Source: Microbacterium sp. C5A9 (lineage in GTDB: Bacteria; Actinomycetota; Actinomycetes; Actinomycetales; Microbacteriaceae). Taken from it: 64,000 nt of DNA. The notes under the pieces were generated by a model. The model searched no databases. It was given only the letters and a program-made list of their open reading frames with translations, and was not told the DNA's origin. A program made the translations under genes and the position numbers. This document shows positions 52,623-62,060 of the stretch, in pieces; the first letter of the stretch is position 1, and each line of letters begins with the position of its first letter. The stretch is from the NCBI RefSeq assembly GCF_022627955.1, contig NZ_JABXGD010000002.1, positions 434,001 through 498,000 of the forward strand, written 5' to 3'.

Positions 52623-53145
52623 CGCGGACCATGCAGACGAGTCCCGGCCTGTCTTCCCAGGATGGTGCTGAGCGGAAACCGCGGGACTCGTACAGCCGGA
52701 TCGCCGATGCGCGCCATTCCCAGACCGAGAGTCGAACAGGGAGCCCGGGAGCCAGGGCCAGCGCGGCGTCGAGGAGAGCCGACCCCACACCGAGGCCACG
52801 CAGGTCGGGGTCGGCCCACAGCCGCTTGATCTCGACCTGTCCCTCGAGAACCCGGACGGCGACGACCCCCGCGGCCCGGCGATCGACTTCGGCGACGAGA
52901 ACCGTGCTGTCGGTGTACGCGTCCTGTGGGTCGTGCACCTCGTGCCGGTATCGCTCGGGCAGTGACTCCGAAGCCCCCGGGTCCGCGTGCTGACGCTCAC
53001 GCTTCTCTCCCTCCGTCTGCACGAGGTACGCGTGGATGAGATCACTCACGGCGCGCGTGTCGACGCTCCACACGGCCTCGCGGACGACGGCCACGCGAGG
53101 CCCGGTGCCGTGCGGAGGGGCGGTGAGATCAGGATGCCGGGTCAC
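52606..53145 (-). CDS. GNAT acetyltransferase
   Basis: A 179-residue protein with a clear GNAT core: VEIKRLWADPDLRGLGVGSA is motif A with the acetyl-CoA loop, and SVWEWRASAIRLYESRGF is motif B. The N-terminal 50 residues are variable. It is coupled to the second acetyltransferase by overlap. No substrate clue beyond the pair. Confidence 0.82.
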   Translation of the reverse strand: MTRHPDLTAPPHGTGPRVAVVREAVWSVDTRAVSDLIHAYLVQTEGEKRERQHADPGASESLPERYRHEVHDPQDAYTDSTVLVAEVDRRAAGVVAVRVLEGQVEIKRLWADPDLRGLGVGSALLDAALALAPGLPVRLSVWEWRASAIRLYESRGFRSAPSWEDRPGLVCMVRDDGTR

Positions 53146-53160
53146 GTATCCATTCTGCCG

Positions 53161-53529
53161 TCAGCGGGCGGCCCAGACGCCGAGCTCGTTGCCCGTCGGA
53201 TCGGTGAAGTGCAGACGGCGGCCTCCCGGGAACTCATAGGGGCCCTGCGTCACGGCTCCGCCCGCGTCGGTGATGGCTCGCGCCGTGGCGTCGAGATCGT
53301 CGGAATACAGCAGGACGAGCGGGCCTCCGGCCGCACGACCGGAGTCGGACAGCAGTAGGCCGCCGACCTCGGAACCGTCGCCGGACGGATCGGCGATGCC
53401 TGCGTACGTCGGGCCGTAATCGACGAAAGTCCATCCGAACGCGTCCTGATAGAAACGCTTCGCGGTATCGATGTCGGTCACGACGAGCTCGACGTAGTTG
53501 ATCGAGTGATGGACGGGCGCAGGTGTCAT
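53161..53529 (-). CDS. VOC-family protein
   Basis: A 122-residue VOC-fold protein: HHSINYVELVVTDIDTAKRF opens module one, PLVLLYSDDLDATARAITDA is the second module, and GRRLHFTDPTGNELGVWAA closes it. The conserved His and Glu ends of the metal site are present (HHSINY, GNELGV). It may be a small resistance or lyase protein; no partner gene indicates which. It is divergent from the MFS gene. Confidence 0.82.
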   Translation of the reverse strand: MTPAPVHHSINYVELVVTDIDTAKRFYQDAFGWTFVDYGPTYAGIADPSGDGSEVGGLLLSDSGRAAGGPLVLLYSDDLDATARAITDAGGAVTQGPYEFPGGRRLHFTDPTGNELGVWAAR

Positions 53530-53624
53530 GCGGCCACGCTACCGAGGGCGTCGGACATCCGGAACCCCTCCTCGAGGCTCTCCACTCGGACGGAGCATCC
53601 GTGCATCAGGAGTAGCGTTGAAGG

Positions 53625-54950
53625 GTGCAACAGGTACCCCGCTCCCCCGTGACCACCCCGGGATGGCGGGCCTGGCTCATCTGGTCCGTCGGCGTGGCGG
53701 CCTATGTGCTCGCGATCACGAACCGCACCTCTCTCGGCGCCGTGGGCGTCGAGGCGGCCGACCGATTCCAGGCGGACGCATCGACGCTGGCTCTGTTCGC
53801 CGTGGTGCAGCTCGCTGTGTACGGCGGGATGCAGATCCCGATCGGCATCCTCCTCGACCGCTTCGGGTCTCGCCCGATCATGACGATCGGCATGCTCCTG
53901 ATGGCCGCGGGACAGCTCACGATGGCGCTGTCCCCCAGCATCGGAATCGCGGTGTTCGCTCGCGTGCTGCTCGGCGCGGGCGATGCGGCGATCTTCCCCG
54001 CCGTGCTCCGCCTCGTCGCCACGTGGTTCCCCGCGCAACGCGGACCGATCATGGTGCAGTTCACCGGGATCATCGGTCAGGCGGGGCAGCTGATCGCGCT
54101 GGTGCCCCTGGCCGCTCTGCTCCATGCGACGACGTGGACGATCACCTTCGGAAGCATCGCCGGGCTCGGTGTGCTCTTCACGATCCTCGTCGCGCTGCTG
54201 ATCCGCAACCATCCCGTCGAACGCGGAGCGGATGTGACGGTCGACACCGACACCGGGGTGATCCGCGTCGTCACGTCATCGATCGACACCGGCGTCGGCA
54301 TACGAGCGGCGCTGGCGCATCCCGGCACTCGGCTCGCGTTCTGGTCGCACTTCACCACGCCGTTCGCCGGCACCGCATTCATCCTGCTGTGGGGAATGCC
54401 CTTCCTGACCGCCGCGCAGGGCCTCGACACCGCCCACGCCGCGGGGATCATCTCGGTCTACGTGATCGCAGGCATGGTGCTCGGCCCGATCATCGGCGAC
54501 CTCTCGCGCCGGCTCCCGAACCAGCGCTCGCTCGCGCTCGTGCTCCCCGCGGTCGGCGTGCAGTTCGTCGCCTGGGTGGCGGTGATCGCGATGCCGGAGC
54601 CGGCTCCGCTCTGGTTGCTCTACGTACTCGCGGTGGCCCTGGCCACAGGCGGACCGGCGAGCATGATCGCCTTCGACCACGCTCGCACGCACAACCCCTC
54701 GCACCGTCTCAGCACGGCGACCGGCGTCACCAACGCGGGTGGCTTCATCGCCGCCCTCATCGCGATCTGGCTGATCGGACTCGCGCTCGACATCCAGGGC
54801 GCCGGTACCCCGGAGACGTACTCGTTCGAGGCGTTCCGCATCGCGTTCCTCATGCCGATCCCCCTCTGGATCCTCGGCGTCGTGTTCATCCTGATCGAAC
54901 GCAAGCGCACCCGCATCAGGATGGGGCTGGACCCCGAGAAGCGTCGCTGA
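53625..54950 (+). CDS. MFS transporter
   Basis: A 441-residue major facilitator with 12 membrane helices. IPIGILLDRFGSRPIMTIG is the loop 2-3 signature (G-x-x-x-DR-x-G-x-R), and FARVLLGAGDAAIFPAVLRL lies in helix 4. The C-half closes with a basic KRTRIRMG tail. It could be a metabolite or drug exporter; substrate unknown. The start is GTG 53625; GTG 53650 is an alternative closer to the first helix. The GNAT gene follows after 10 bases. Confidence 0.83.
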   Translation: MQQVPRSPVTTPGWRAWLIWSVGVAAYVLAITNRTSLGAVGVEAADRFQADASTLALFAVVQLAVYGGMQIPIGILLDRFGSRPIMTIGMLLMAAGQLTMALSPSIGIAVFARVLLGAGDAAIFPAVLRLVATWFPAQRGPIMVQFTGIIGQAGQLIALVPLAALLHATTWTITFGSIAGLGVLFTILVALLIRNHPVERGADVTVDTDTGVIRVVTSSIDTGVGIRAALAHPGTRLAFWSHFTTPFAGTAFILLWGMPFLTAAQGLDTAHAAGIISVYVIAGMVLGPIIGDLSRRLPNQRSLALVLPAVGVQFVAWVAVIAMPEPAPLWLLYVLAVALATGGPASMIAFDHARTHNPSHRLSTATGVTNAGGFIAALIAIWLIGLALDIQGAGTPETYSFEAFRIAFLMPIPLWILGVVFILIERKRTRIRMGLDPEKRR

Positions 54951-54960
54951 CCCTCCTAAG

Positions 54961-55395
54961 ATGTCGTGCATGCCCACGACCTTCAGGTTCTCCCGCGACG
55001 TCGCCCTGATCGATCGCGAGCTCGTGCACCACTGGCTCAGCGACCAGTCCTACTGGGCGCAGGGCCGCACGCGCGAGACGCAGGATGCGGCGATGGATGC
55101 GTCTCGCAACTACTGCATCCTCGATGCCGACGACAGGCAGGTCGCCTATGCCCGCGTGGTCACCGACGGCGTGACCTTCGCGTGGCTGTGCGACGTGTTC
55201 GTCGACGAGGCCTCACGCGGACACGGCCTCGGCAAGATGCTCGTCGAGGGTGTCATCGACGACCTGCAGAACTCGTCGATGGTGAAACGCATCGTGCTGG
55301 CGACCAGCACGGCCGACGGCCTCTATGCGCGATACGGTTTCGCCGAGTCCCCCGGTCCGAACCGCTACATGATCCGACAGATGCAGCGAGCCTGA
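54961..55395 (+). CDS. GNAT acetyltransferase
   Basis: A 144-residue GNAT protein. LCDVFVDEASRGHGLGKMLV is motif A with the R-x-x-G-x-G acetyl-CoA loop, and TADGLYARYGFAES is motif B. It matches small cytosolic N-acetyltransferases of the ArsN2/YjdJ type in length. ATG 54970 is an alternative start. It lies in a plus-strand pair with the MFS gene. Confidence 0.82.
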   Translation: MSCMPTTFRFSRDVALIDRELVHHWLSDQSYWAQGRTRETQDAAMDASRNYCILDADDRQVAYARVVTDGVTFAWLCDVFVDEASRGHGLGKMLVEGVIDDLQNSSMVKRIVLATSTADGLYARYGFAESPGPNRYMIRQMQRA

Positions 55396-55408
55396 CGCAG
55401 CCGGCGAC

Positions 55409-56221
55409 TCACCGGATGAGGTGCTGGAACGTCTCGAGGATGAGCTCGATGCTCACGCGCTCGGGAACCTCCGCGTCACCCGCCTCGAACTCGGCCAGCT
55501 CCACTCCCCGGACGGAGCCGGTCGGAAGCGCCGCGAAGATGGCCGCGATCTGGTGCGGGAGCAGGCCGTCGGCGACGCGATAGGCCGCAGGGATGAAGCC
55601 GGGCTCGAGCACGTCCCAGTCCACATGGATCCACACCGGGCGACCGGCCACCAGCTCGGCCACCCGCTCGGGCGTGCTCGCGGACGGGGAGAGCACCGTC
55701 ACGCCGGCGCTCTCGAGCAGCTCCCCCTCGGCGGGATCGATGTCACGGCCGCCGACGATGATCACCTGCCGAGGGTCGAGACCGGCGCCGTGCCCGCTGT
55801 CCCAGAGGCCGCACGCCGCCGCGACGACCATTCCGCCGAGATACCCCGAATCCGTCGTGTCGGGGGTGTTGAAGTCGCCGTGCGCGTCGATCCAGAGCAC
55901 GACAGCGTCGGGGTGACGTTCGGCGACCGTCGGCAGGGTGCCGAGGCTTGCTGCGCACGTGTTGGTCGCGAGCAGCGGGACAGCCCCGGCATCGATGGCC
56001 GCGGTCACCGCGTGGCGGAGGCCGGTCAGGGTCGCCTCGGCCTGCGGCAGGGCGACCGACCAGTCGTCGTCGGCGGCAGGAGTCGGCGTGCCGATGATCG
56101 TCTGCTCCAGGTCGAGGAGTTCGGAGAGCGCGGACCCCACGCGACGGGCGCCCACCAGGGCTCCGTCGGTGCGGTCGGCCACGCGGCCCTGGGAGACGAT
56201 GAGAGAGAAAGAGGACGCCAT
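55409..56221 (-). CDS. Arginase-family protein with altered metal site
   Basis: A 270-residue protein of the ureohydrolase fold. WIDAHGDFNTPDT gives the DAHxD motif and IHVDWDVLEPGFIP gives the DxD motif. In place of the first motif (GGDHS) the sequence is LLATNTCAASLGTL, so the His that binds one of the two Mn ions is Cys. The enzyme may use one metal or a different reaction. It is alone on the minus strand, convergent with the GNAT gene. Confidence 0.82.
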   Translation of the reverse strand: MASSFSLIVSQGRVADRTDGALVGARRVGSALSELLDLEQTIIGTPTPAADDDWSVALPQAEATLTGLRHAVTAAIDAGAVPLLATNTCAASLGTLPTVAERHPDAVVLWIDAHGDFNTPDTTDSGYLGGMVVAAACGLWDSGHGAGLDPRQVIIVGGRDIDPAEGELLESAGVTVLSPSASTPERVAELVAGRPVWIHVDWDVLEPGFIPAAYRVADGLLPHQIAAIFAALPTGSVRGVELAEFEAGDAEVPERVSIELILETFQHLIR

Positions 56222-56280
56222 GTCCTCAGCTTTTCACTCCGATGCCGTGGCGAGCAAAACGCGCTCGGGCGCCCCGTCGA

Positions 56281-57039
56281 TCACCGGCGCCCCGGGCCGC
56301 GCAGCGGCGTCCAGCCGAAGGGCACCGGACCGTCGACAACGGCATTCTCACGGTCCGCACGATCCGACCACCCCTGGGCCTCCCCCGGCGTGTCGAACGC
56401 GCCGCGGGCGACGCGGACGCCCAGATCCTCGTGATGCATACGCGGCGCCCCTCCCCGGCGGACCGAGGCGCGGACGCTCCAGGAATCGTCGGCGTATCCG
56501 CCCCCGCGGAACACCCGATACTCGCCGTAGCGGGCGGGGTCCAGCAGATCCCAGCACCACTCCCACACGTTGCCGAGCGTGTCGAAGAGACCGTGGAGGT
56601 TCGGCAGCTTGCCGCCCACATCCTGGGGCGACGTCACGCCGTCGCCGCTCGTCCACGCGGCATCCGCGAGCGGGGCGTAGTGGGGACCGACCGAACCGGC
56701 GCGGCAGGCGTACTCCCACTCGGCCTCGGTGGGAAGACGGTAGCCGTCTCCTGTCGTGTCCCAGGAGACGTCCTCACCGTCGAATCGGTACACGGGATCG
56801 AGACCCTCCCACTCCGAGGCGGCGTTGCAGAAGTGCACGGCGCGAAGCCAGCTCAGATCGGCCGCCGGTCGGCGCGGATGACGTGACGGGATCGGAAGGA
56901 TCTCCGCGAGCTGCTCCTCCGTCACGGGGAAGACCCCGATCTCGAAGTCCTCGAGCTCGACGGTGCGCTGGATCTTTCGCCGAGCATCGTGCAGCGTGAC
57001 CTGTCCGCCGATGATCCGCCGCATCTCGATGTCGCTCAC
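56281..57039 (-). CDS. Formylglycine-generating-enzyme-like (SUMF1/FGE-sulfatase domain) protein
   Basis: A 252-residue protein. The FGE fold is marked by YRLPTEAEWEYACRAGS, LGNVWEWCWDLLDP, RVFRGGGYADDSW and ASVRRGGAPRMHHEDLGVRV. Bacterial proteins of this type include oxidases for sulfatases and binding domains without catalysis. The two copper-site Cys of true FGE are not evident, so catalytic activity is uncertain. I start it at GTG 57039, overlapping the SGNH stop as GTGA; the open frame further upstream is not part of it. Confidence 0.78.
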   Translation of the reverse strand: MSDIEMRRIIGGQVTLHDARRKIQRTVELEDFEIGVFPVTEEQLAEILPIPSRHPRRPAADLSWLRAVHFCNAASEWEGLDPVYRFDGEDVSWDTTGDGYRLPTEAEWEYACRAGSVGPHYAPLADAAWTSGDGVTSPQDVGGKLPNLHGLFDTLGNVWEWCWDLLDPARYGEYRVFRGGGYADDSWSVRASVRRGGAPRMHHEDLGVRVARGAFDTPGEAQGWSDRADRENAVVDGPVPFGWTPLRGPGRR

Positions 57040-57794
57040 GTGCGCGGTGCCAGCTCGACCCAGGCAGGATACTTCGCCGCACGCCCATCGCCGGACGACG
57101 TGCGGGTGACCCGTCGTCTCACCCACGGGCCGACGAACTCGCGATAGTAGGCGAGCCCTCCCGGACCGGCCGCCGCTAGCGACGACGGTGACCACCAGGT
57201 GGGATCGGGCTCGAATCCGAGCCCGTGCAGGACGCGTGCGGCGACTCGATGATGCCCCGCCGAGTTCATGTGGAGTCGATCTTCGGACCAGTACTGCGGC
57301 TGCGACAGCTCGCGATCCGGCCAGTTCAGGGCGCGCACCACATCGGTTCGATCCTGCACCCGCCTGAGCACGGCGTCCGAGAGCAGGTCGCCGCGCTTCT
57401 TCACGAGGCCGCCCATGGGCAGCTGGCCGCTCGGGTTCGCGCCGGAGAGGAGGATCAGGGTCACACCCTCCTCATCGCACCGACGCAGAACCCTGCTGAA
57501 GGCATCGGCGATGTGCTCGAGATCGGTGCGGGGACGGAGCATGTCGTTGCCGCCGCCGTTGAACGAGAGGTGTGTCGGGCGCAGTGCGAGCGCCGGCTCG
57601 AGCTGCTGCTCGACGATGGGCCAGGCGAGCTTTCCGCGGATCGCGAGATTCGCGTACTTGACGGGGTGCCCCGACGCGTCGGCCCACCCCTGCGCCGCGA
57701 GGTCGGCCCAGCCGCGTTCGCGACCGTCGGGGAGGACGTCGCCGACCCCTTCCGTGAAGGAATCGCCGATTGCCACATACCGAACCTCTGTCAC
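57036..57794 (-). CDS. SGNH/GDSL hydrolase
   Basis: A 252-residue esterase-type protein. The nucleophile Ser12 is in AIGDSFTEGVG, the oxyanion Gly/Asn are in FNGGGNDML, and the Asp/His pair is in EDRLHMNSAGHH. There is no signal peptide, so it is intracellular. It likely hydrolyses an ester of a lipid or sugar. It overlaps the FGE-like gene as GTGA, and the pair is probably one operon. Confidence 0.88.
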   Translation of the reverse strand: MTEVRYVAIGDSFTEGVGDVLPDGRERGWADLAAQGWADASGHPVKYANLAIRGKLAWPIVEQQLEPALALRPTHLSFNGGGNDMLRPRTDLEHIADAFSRVLRRCDEEGVTLILLSGANPSGQLPMGGLVKKRGDLLSDAVLRRVQDRTDVVRALNWPDRELSQPQYWSEDRLHMNSAGHHRVAARVLHGLGFEPDPTWWSPSSLAAAGPGGLAYYREFVGPWVRRRVTRTSSGDGRAAKYPAWVELAPRT

Positions 57795-57831
57795 GGATCC
57801 AGCCTATTGCCGGGTGCAGACGTCGGGGCGC

Positions 57832-59184
57832 TCATCGATCGTCGAGCGCTTCGCCGCGCCGGTCGACGAGTCCCCACGCGGCTGCGGCCGCGACCACGAA
57901 GCAGGCGCCGAAGACCGCGAAGAGCAGTGGGGCGCCGCCGGCGACCAGCATCACGGGAACGGCGAGCGGCGCGACGATCGAGGCGATGCGCCCGACGCCC
58001 GCTGCCCATCCTGCCCCGGTTCCGCGGAGCGACGTCGGGTAGATCTCCGGCGTGACCGCGTAGAGCGCTCCCCAGGCGCCGAGGTTGAAGAACGACAGAG
58101 CCATTCCCGAAGCGATGATCGCGACCTCGGTCGTCGACGTGCCGAAGAACACGGCCGAGACGGCGGACCCGATCAGGAACACCGACAGGGTGGTGCGGCG
58201 CCCCCACACCTCGATCAGCCACGCGGCGACCGCATAACCCGGCAGCTGTGCGAGCGTGATGATGAGCGTGAACCCGAACGAGCGCACGAGATCGAACCCG
58301 GCATCGACCAGGATGCTCGGTATCCAGATGAACGCTCCGTAGTAGGCGAAGTTCACGCACAGCCACACGACCCACAGGCACAGCGTCCGGACCCGGAACT
58401 CAGCGTTCCAGAGGGTGGTGAGGCGCGCCCGCGTGGTCACGGCGATCGAGCGCGACGCGGGCTCGCGGCGGATGGCCGGCCCCGGTTCGACACCCGCGTC
58501 CGCCTCGAACATCGACACGATGCGGTCGGCCTCGGCGATCCGTCCGCGAGAGGCGAGCCAGCGCGGCGACTCGGGCAGGCCCCAGCGCACGATCAGGGCG
58601 TAGACGGCGGGGATGGCTCCGAGTGCGAACGCCCAGCGCCAACCGTTCTCCGATGCCGGGATCACGAAGTAGCCGATCAGGGCGGCCGCAGTCCATCCGA
58701 GCGCCCAGAACGCTTCGAGGATCACGATCAGCCGGCCGCGGATCCGCGCCGGCGCGAACTCGCTGACATACGTGGATGCGACCGGGAGCTCGGCACCGAG
58801 CCCCAGCCCCACGAGGAAGCGCAGGACGAGCAGTGCGGCGAGACCCCCGACGAGAGCACTCGCACCCGTCGCGATCCCGTAGACGAGGAGCGTCAGGGCG
58901 AACACCTGTCGACGCCCCAGTCGGTCGGCGAGAAGACCGCCGAGAGTCGCCCCTATCGCCATGCCGATGAATCCGACGGACGCGATCCACCCGGCATCCG
59001 TCTTCGTCAGCCCCCACTGTTGGGTCAGCGCGGCGAGGATGAAGGAGATGAGTCCGACATCCATCGCGTCGAGCGCCCAGCCGACCCCGGACCCCGTGAG
59101 CAGACGCAGGTGGCGGCGGGTGAACGGCAGATCGTCGAGTCGTCCGGCGAGCGAGGCACGGCTCGGCAACGAGGTGTTGGCCAT
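57832..59184 (-). CDS. MFS transporter (metabolite:H+ symporter type)
   Basis: A 450-residue transporter with 12 helices. WALDAMDVGLISFILAAL is the helix 1 region with the DxxD motif of metabolite:H+ symporters, GGLLADRLGRRQVFAL is the loop 2-3 signature, and VSEFAPARIRGRLIVI the loop 4-5. Substrates of such proteins include aromatic acids and sugars. Start ATG 59184. It is 37 bases downstream of no gene and ends 37 bases before the SGNH gene. Confidence 0.83.
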   Translation of the reverse strand: MANTSLPSRASLAGRLDDLPFTRRHLRLLTGSGVGWALDAMDVGLISFILAALTQQWGLTKTDAGWIASVGFIGMAIGATLGGLLADRLGRRQVFALTLLVYGIATGASALVGGLAALLVLRFLVGLGLGAELPVASTYVSEFAPARIRGRLIVILEAFWALGWTAAALIGYFVIPASENGWRWAFALGAIPAVYALIVRWGLPESPRWLASRGRIAEADRIVSMFEADAGVEPGPAIRREPASRSIAVTTRARLTTLWNAEFRVRTLCLWVVWLCVNFAYYGAFIWIPSILVDAGFDLVRSFGFTLIITLAQLPGYAVAAWLIEVWGRRTTLSVFLIGSAVSAVFFGTSTTEVAIIASGMALSFFNLGAWGALYAVTPEIYPTSLRGTGAGWAAGVGRIASIVAPLAVPVMLVAGGAPLLFAVFGACFVVAAAAAWGLVDRRGEALDDR

Positions 59185-59230
59185 TCCCTCATCGTAGAGG
59201 TGCGCCCGTCACCGGCCGTGCGTCTGGGTC

Positions 59231-60265
59231 TCAGTCGCGATCGGCGAGGAGCCTGCGCACCCGAGGGATGACCTCGGTGCCGTAGAGCTCGATGCTGCGC
59301 ATCATCGACTCGTGCGAGAGCGTTCCGGTGGCGTACTTCAGGTCGAACCGGCCGAGCCCGAGCGTGCGCACGGTGTCGGCGATCTTCGCGGCGACACGCT
59401 CCGGCGAGCCCGCATAAGTCGCTCCGGCGGGGCCGATGTCGTTCTGGAATCGCGCACGGCTGTACGGGGGCCATCCGCGCTCGGCGCCGATCGTGTTGTT
59501 CATGGCCTCGAACCCCGAGTAGGCGGCGTCCCATGCCTCGTCGTCGGTGTCGGCGATGTGACCGGGAGAATGCACGGCGATCGGGTGAGATGTCGTGCCG
59601 AACGACGCCACCGAGCGGTGATACAGGTCGACGAACGGGGCGAAGCGCCCGGCAGGACCGCCGATGATCGCGAGCATGAGCCCCAGTCCGTGCCGCGCGA
59701 CCCGCACGACGGACTCGGGGCTGCCGCCGACGCCGACCCAGGTCCGCAGACCGTTCGCCGTCTTCGGGAAGACGTCGGCGTTCTCGAGCGACGCGCGCAT
59801 CGATCCCGACCAGGTGACCGGCTGCTCGGTGAGCAGCTGGACGAAGAGTTCGAGCTTCTGCTCGAACAGAGCGTCGTAGTCGTGCAGGTCGTAGCCGAAC
59901 AACGGGAACGACTCGATGAAAGACCCTCGTCCGAGCACGACCTCGGCACGACCGTTCGACAGGGCGTCGAGAGTCGCGAAGCGCTCGTACACGCGCACCG
60001 GGTCATCCGATGAGAGCACGGTCACCGCTGTGCCGAGACGGATGTTGTTCGTCCGGCCGGCGATGGTGGCGAGCACCATCTCGGGGGCGGAGACGGCGAA
60101 CTCGGGACGATGGTGCTCCCCCACGCCGAAGAAGTCGATCCCCACGCGGTCGGCCATCTCGGCCTGCTCGACGATGTTGCGGATCGTCTGCGCGCCCGTC
60201 AGAAGCTCGCCGTCGTCGCCTCGTGTGATGTCGCCGAAGGTGTCCAGCCCGAACTCGATGCTCAT
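59231..60265 (-). CDS. LLM-class flavin-dependent oxidoreductase
   Basis: A 344-residue luciferase-like TIM-barrel protein. FFGVGEHHRPEFAVSAPEM and TNNIRLGTAVTVLSSDDPVR are typical, and VVLGRGSFIESFPLFGYD is the flavin-side loop. It would use FMNH2 or F420 with unknown substrate. The gene is separate from the DUF885 gene by 45 bases and may share a promoter with it. Start ATG 60265. Confidence 0.85.
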   Translation of the reverse strand: MSIEFGLDTFGDITRGDDGELLTGAQTIRNIVEQAEMADRVGIDFFGVGEHHRPEFAVSAPEMVLATIAGRTNNIRLGTAVTVLSSDDPVRVYERFATLDALSNGRAEVVLGRGSFIESFPLFGYDLHDYDALFEQKLELFVQLLTEQPVTWSGSMRASLENADVFPKTANGLRTWVGVGGSPESVVRVARHGLGLMLAIIGGPAGRFAPFVDLYHRSVASFGTTSHPIAVHSPGHIADTDDEAWDAAYSGFEAMNNTIGAERGWPPYSRARFQNDIGPAGATYAGSPERVAAKIADTVRTLGLGRFDLKYATGTLSHESMMRSIELYGTEVIPRVRRLLADRD

Positions 60266-60310
60266 GTCAGCCCTTTCTATTCAGGTGAATGAACACCGGT
60301 TCGGCGGCGA

Positions 60311-61996
60311 TCATTCCCCTCGGCGGGACAGAAGCGCCGTGCGAAGCGTGTCGAGCCCCACACCGCCCATGTCGAGGGCGCGCTTGTGGAACTCCTTGAC
60401 GTCGAAATCGCTCCCGCGCTCGGCCTGATACGCGTCGCGCGTCTGCTCCCAGATGCGCTGACCGACCTTGTACGACGGCGCCTGTCCTGGCCATCCGAGG
60501 TAGCGGTTGACCTCGAACTGCACGAACTGATCCGACATGTTGACGTTCTGCCGCATGAAGTCCAGCGCGTAATCCGCGTCCCAGACACCGGTGCCGTCGA
60601 GGCGTGGCTTGCCCAGGTGCACGCCGATGTCGAGCACCACGCGTGCCGCACGCATACGCTGTCCGTCGAGCATGCCGAGTCGATCGGCGGGGTCGTCGAG
60701 GTAGCCCAGCTGCTGCATCAGCCTCTCTGCATACAGGGCCCACCCCTCGGCGTGCCCCGAGGTGCCCGCGAGCAGACGACGCCAGGAGTTGAGTTCGGCG
60801 CGGTTGTACACGGCCTGCGCGATCTGCAGGTGATGTCCCGGAACTCCCTCGTGGTACACGGTGGTGAGTTCGCGCCAGGTGTCGAACTCGGTCACGCCCT
60901 CGGGCACCGACCACCACATGCGGCCGGGACGCGAGAAGTCATCGGTGGGGCCCGTGTAGTAGATCCCGCCCTCCTGCGTCGGCGCGATCATGCACTCGAG
61001 AGTGCGGATCGCGTCGGGGATGTCGAAATGCGTGGCGCCGAGCTCGGATACGGCGCGGTCGCTGGTCTCCTGCATCCACCGCTGGAGCGCGTCGGTGCCG
61101 ACGAGCTTGCGGGCGGGGTCCGCCTCCAGGTGAGCGACGGCCTCTTCGACGGATGAACCGGGGAGGATCTCATTCGCGATCGCCGTCTGCTCGGCGACCA
61201 TCCGGGCGAGTTCTTCGCGCCCCCATTCGTAGGTCTCGTCGAGGTCGATCGTCGCGCCGAGGAAGCGACGCGAGTTGAGCGCGTACAGCTCTCGTCCGAC
61301 CGCGTCGACCTCGGTCGCGGCCGGCGCGAGCTCCTCGGCGAGGAATCGACGCAGCTCGTCGTACGCGACGCGCGCAGCGGCGGAGTTGTCGGCGAGCGTG
61401 CGCGCCAGGGATGCCGGCAGGTTCCCGTCCTCCGGCGCTGCATCGGCGACGAATGCGGCGAAGAATCCGTCGTCTGCGGTGTACCGGTCGATCTGAGTGG
61501 CGACCTCGACGACCTGACGGCGAGCGGGGGTGACGCCGGACGCGATTCCGGCGCGCAGCGTCTCGGTGTAGCCACGCAGGGCATCGGGGACGGCAGCCAG
61601 TCGGGTGGCGATCACCGACCAGTCGTCGGCGGTCGCGGTCGGCATGAGATCGAACGCCGAACGCACGTCCTGCGCGGCCGAGGCGATCACGTTCAGGTCG
61701 CGGAGGTGCCAGTCGGCATCGTGCAGCTCGAGATCGAGAGTCAACTCGGCTGTGAGGTCGGTCTTCGTGATGGCGTCGATCGCGTCGACCGGCTCGAGCG
61801 CGCTGAGCTTGGCCAGGGTCGCACGCGTCGCGTTCGCGATCTCCTGATGCCCTTCCGGACTCAGATCACCGAACCGGTCGTTGACCTCATCCCGGCCGAT
61901 GTAGGTGCCGAGAGTCGGGGCGAGTACGGCGATGGTGTCGACCCAGTCTTCGGCGACCTTGTCGATGGCAGACGGAGTGCGGGGGGCTGCAGTCAT
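60311..61996 (-). CDS. DUF885 family protein (gluzincin-like)
   Basis: A 561-residue soluble protein of the DUF885 family. The probable zinc site is YHEGVPGHHLQIAQ (about residue 380), followed after about 25 residues by TSGHAEGWALYAERLM, matching the HExxxH-like and downstream Glu pattern of the family. It may be a carboxypeptidase-like enzyme; activity is not established. Start ATG 61996. It is next to the LLM gene, and divergent from nothing in the window. Confidence 0.82.
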   Translation of the reverse strand: MTAAPRTPSAIDKVAEDWVDTIAVLAPTLGTYIGRDEVNDRFGDLSPEGHQEIANATRATLAKLSALEPVDAIDAITKTDLTAELTLDLELHDADWHLRDLNVIASAAQDVRSAFDLMPTATADDWSVIATRLAAVPDALRGYTETLRAGIASGVTPARRQVVEVATQIDRYTADDGFFAAFVADAAPEDGNLPASLARTLADNSAAARVAYDELRRFLAEELAPAATEVDAVGRELYALNSRRFLGATIDLDETYEWGREELARMVAEQTAIANEILPGSSVEEAVAHLEADPARKLVGTDALQRWMQETSDRAVSELGATHFDIPDAIRTLECMIAPTQEGGIYYTGPTDDFSRPGRMWWSVPEGVTEFDTWRELTTVYHEGVPGHHLQIAQAVYNRAELNSWRRLLAGTSGHAEGWALYAERLMQQLGYLDDPADRLGMLDGQRMRAARVVLDIGVHLGKPRLDGTGVWDADYALDFMRQNVNMSDQFVQFEVNRYLGWPGQAPSYKVGQRIWEQTRDAYQAERGSDFDVKEFHKRALDMGGVGLDTLRTALLSRRGE

Positions 61997-62060
61997 CCTT
62001 CCAGAGTAGTCCGGCTCGGCTGGCGCAACATATCGGGTGCATCAGCCGAGCCGCGGCGAC

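Noticed and set aside
57268..59271. A 667-codon plus-strand frame
   Set aside because: It runs antisense through the SGNH hydrolase and MFS genes, and its product is a low-complexity Arg/Asp/Glu string.
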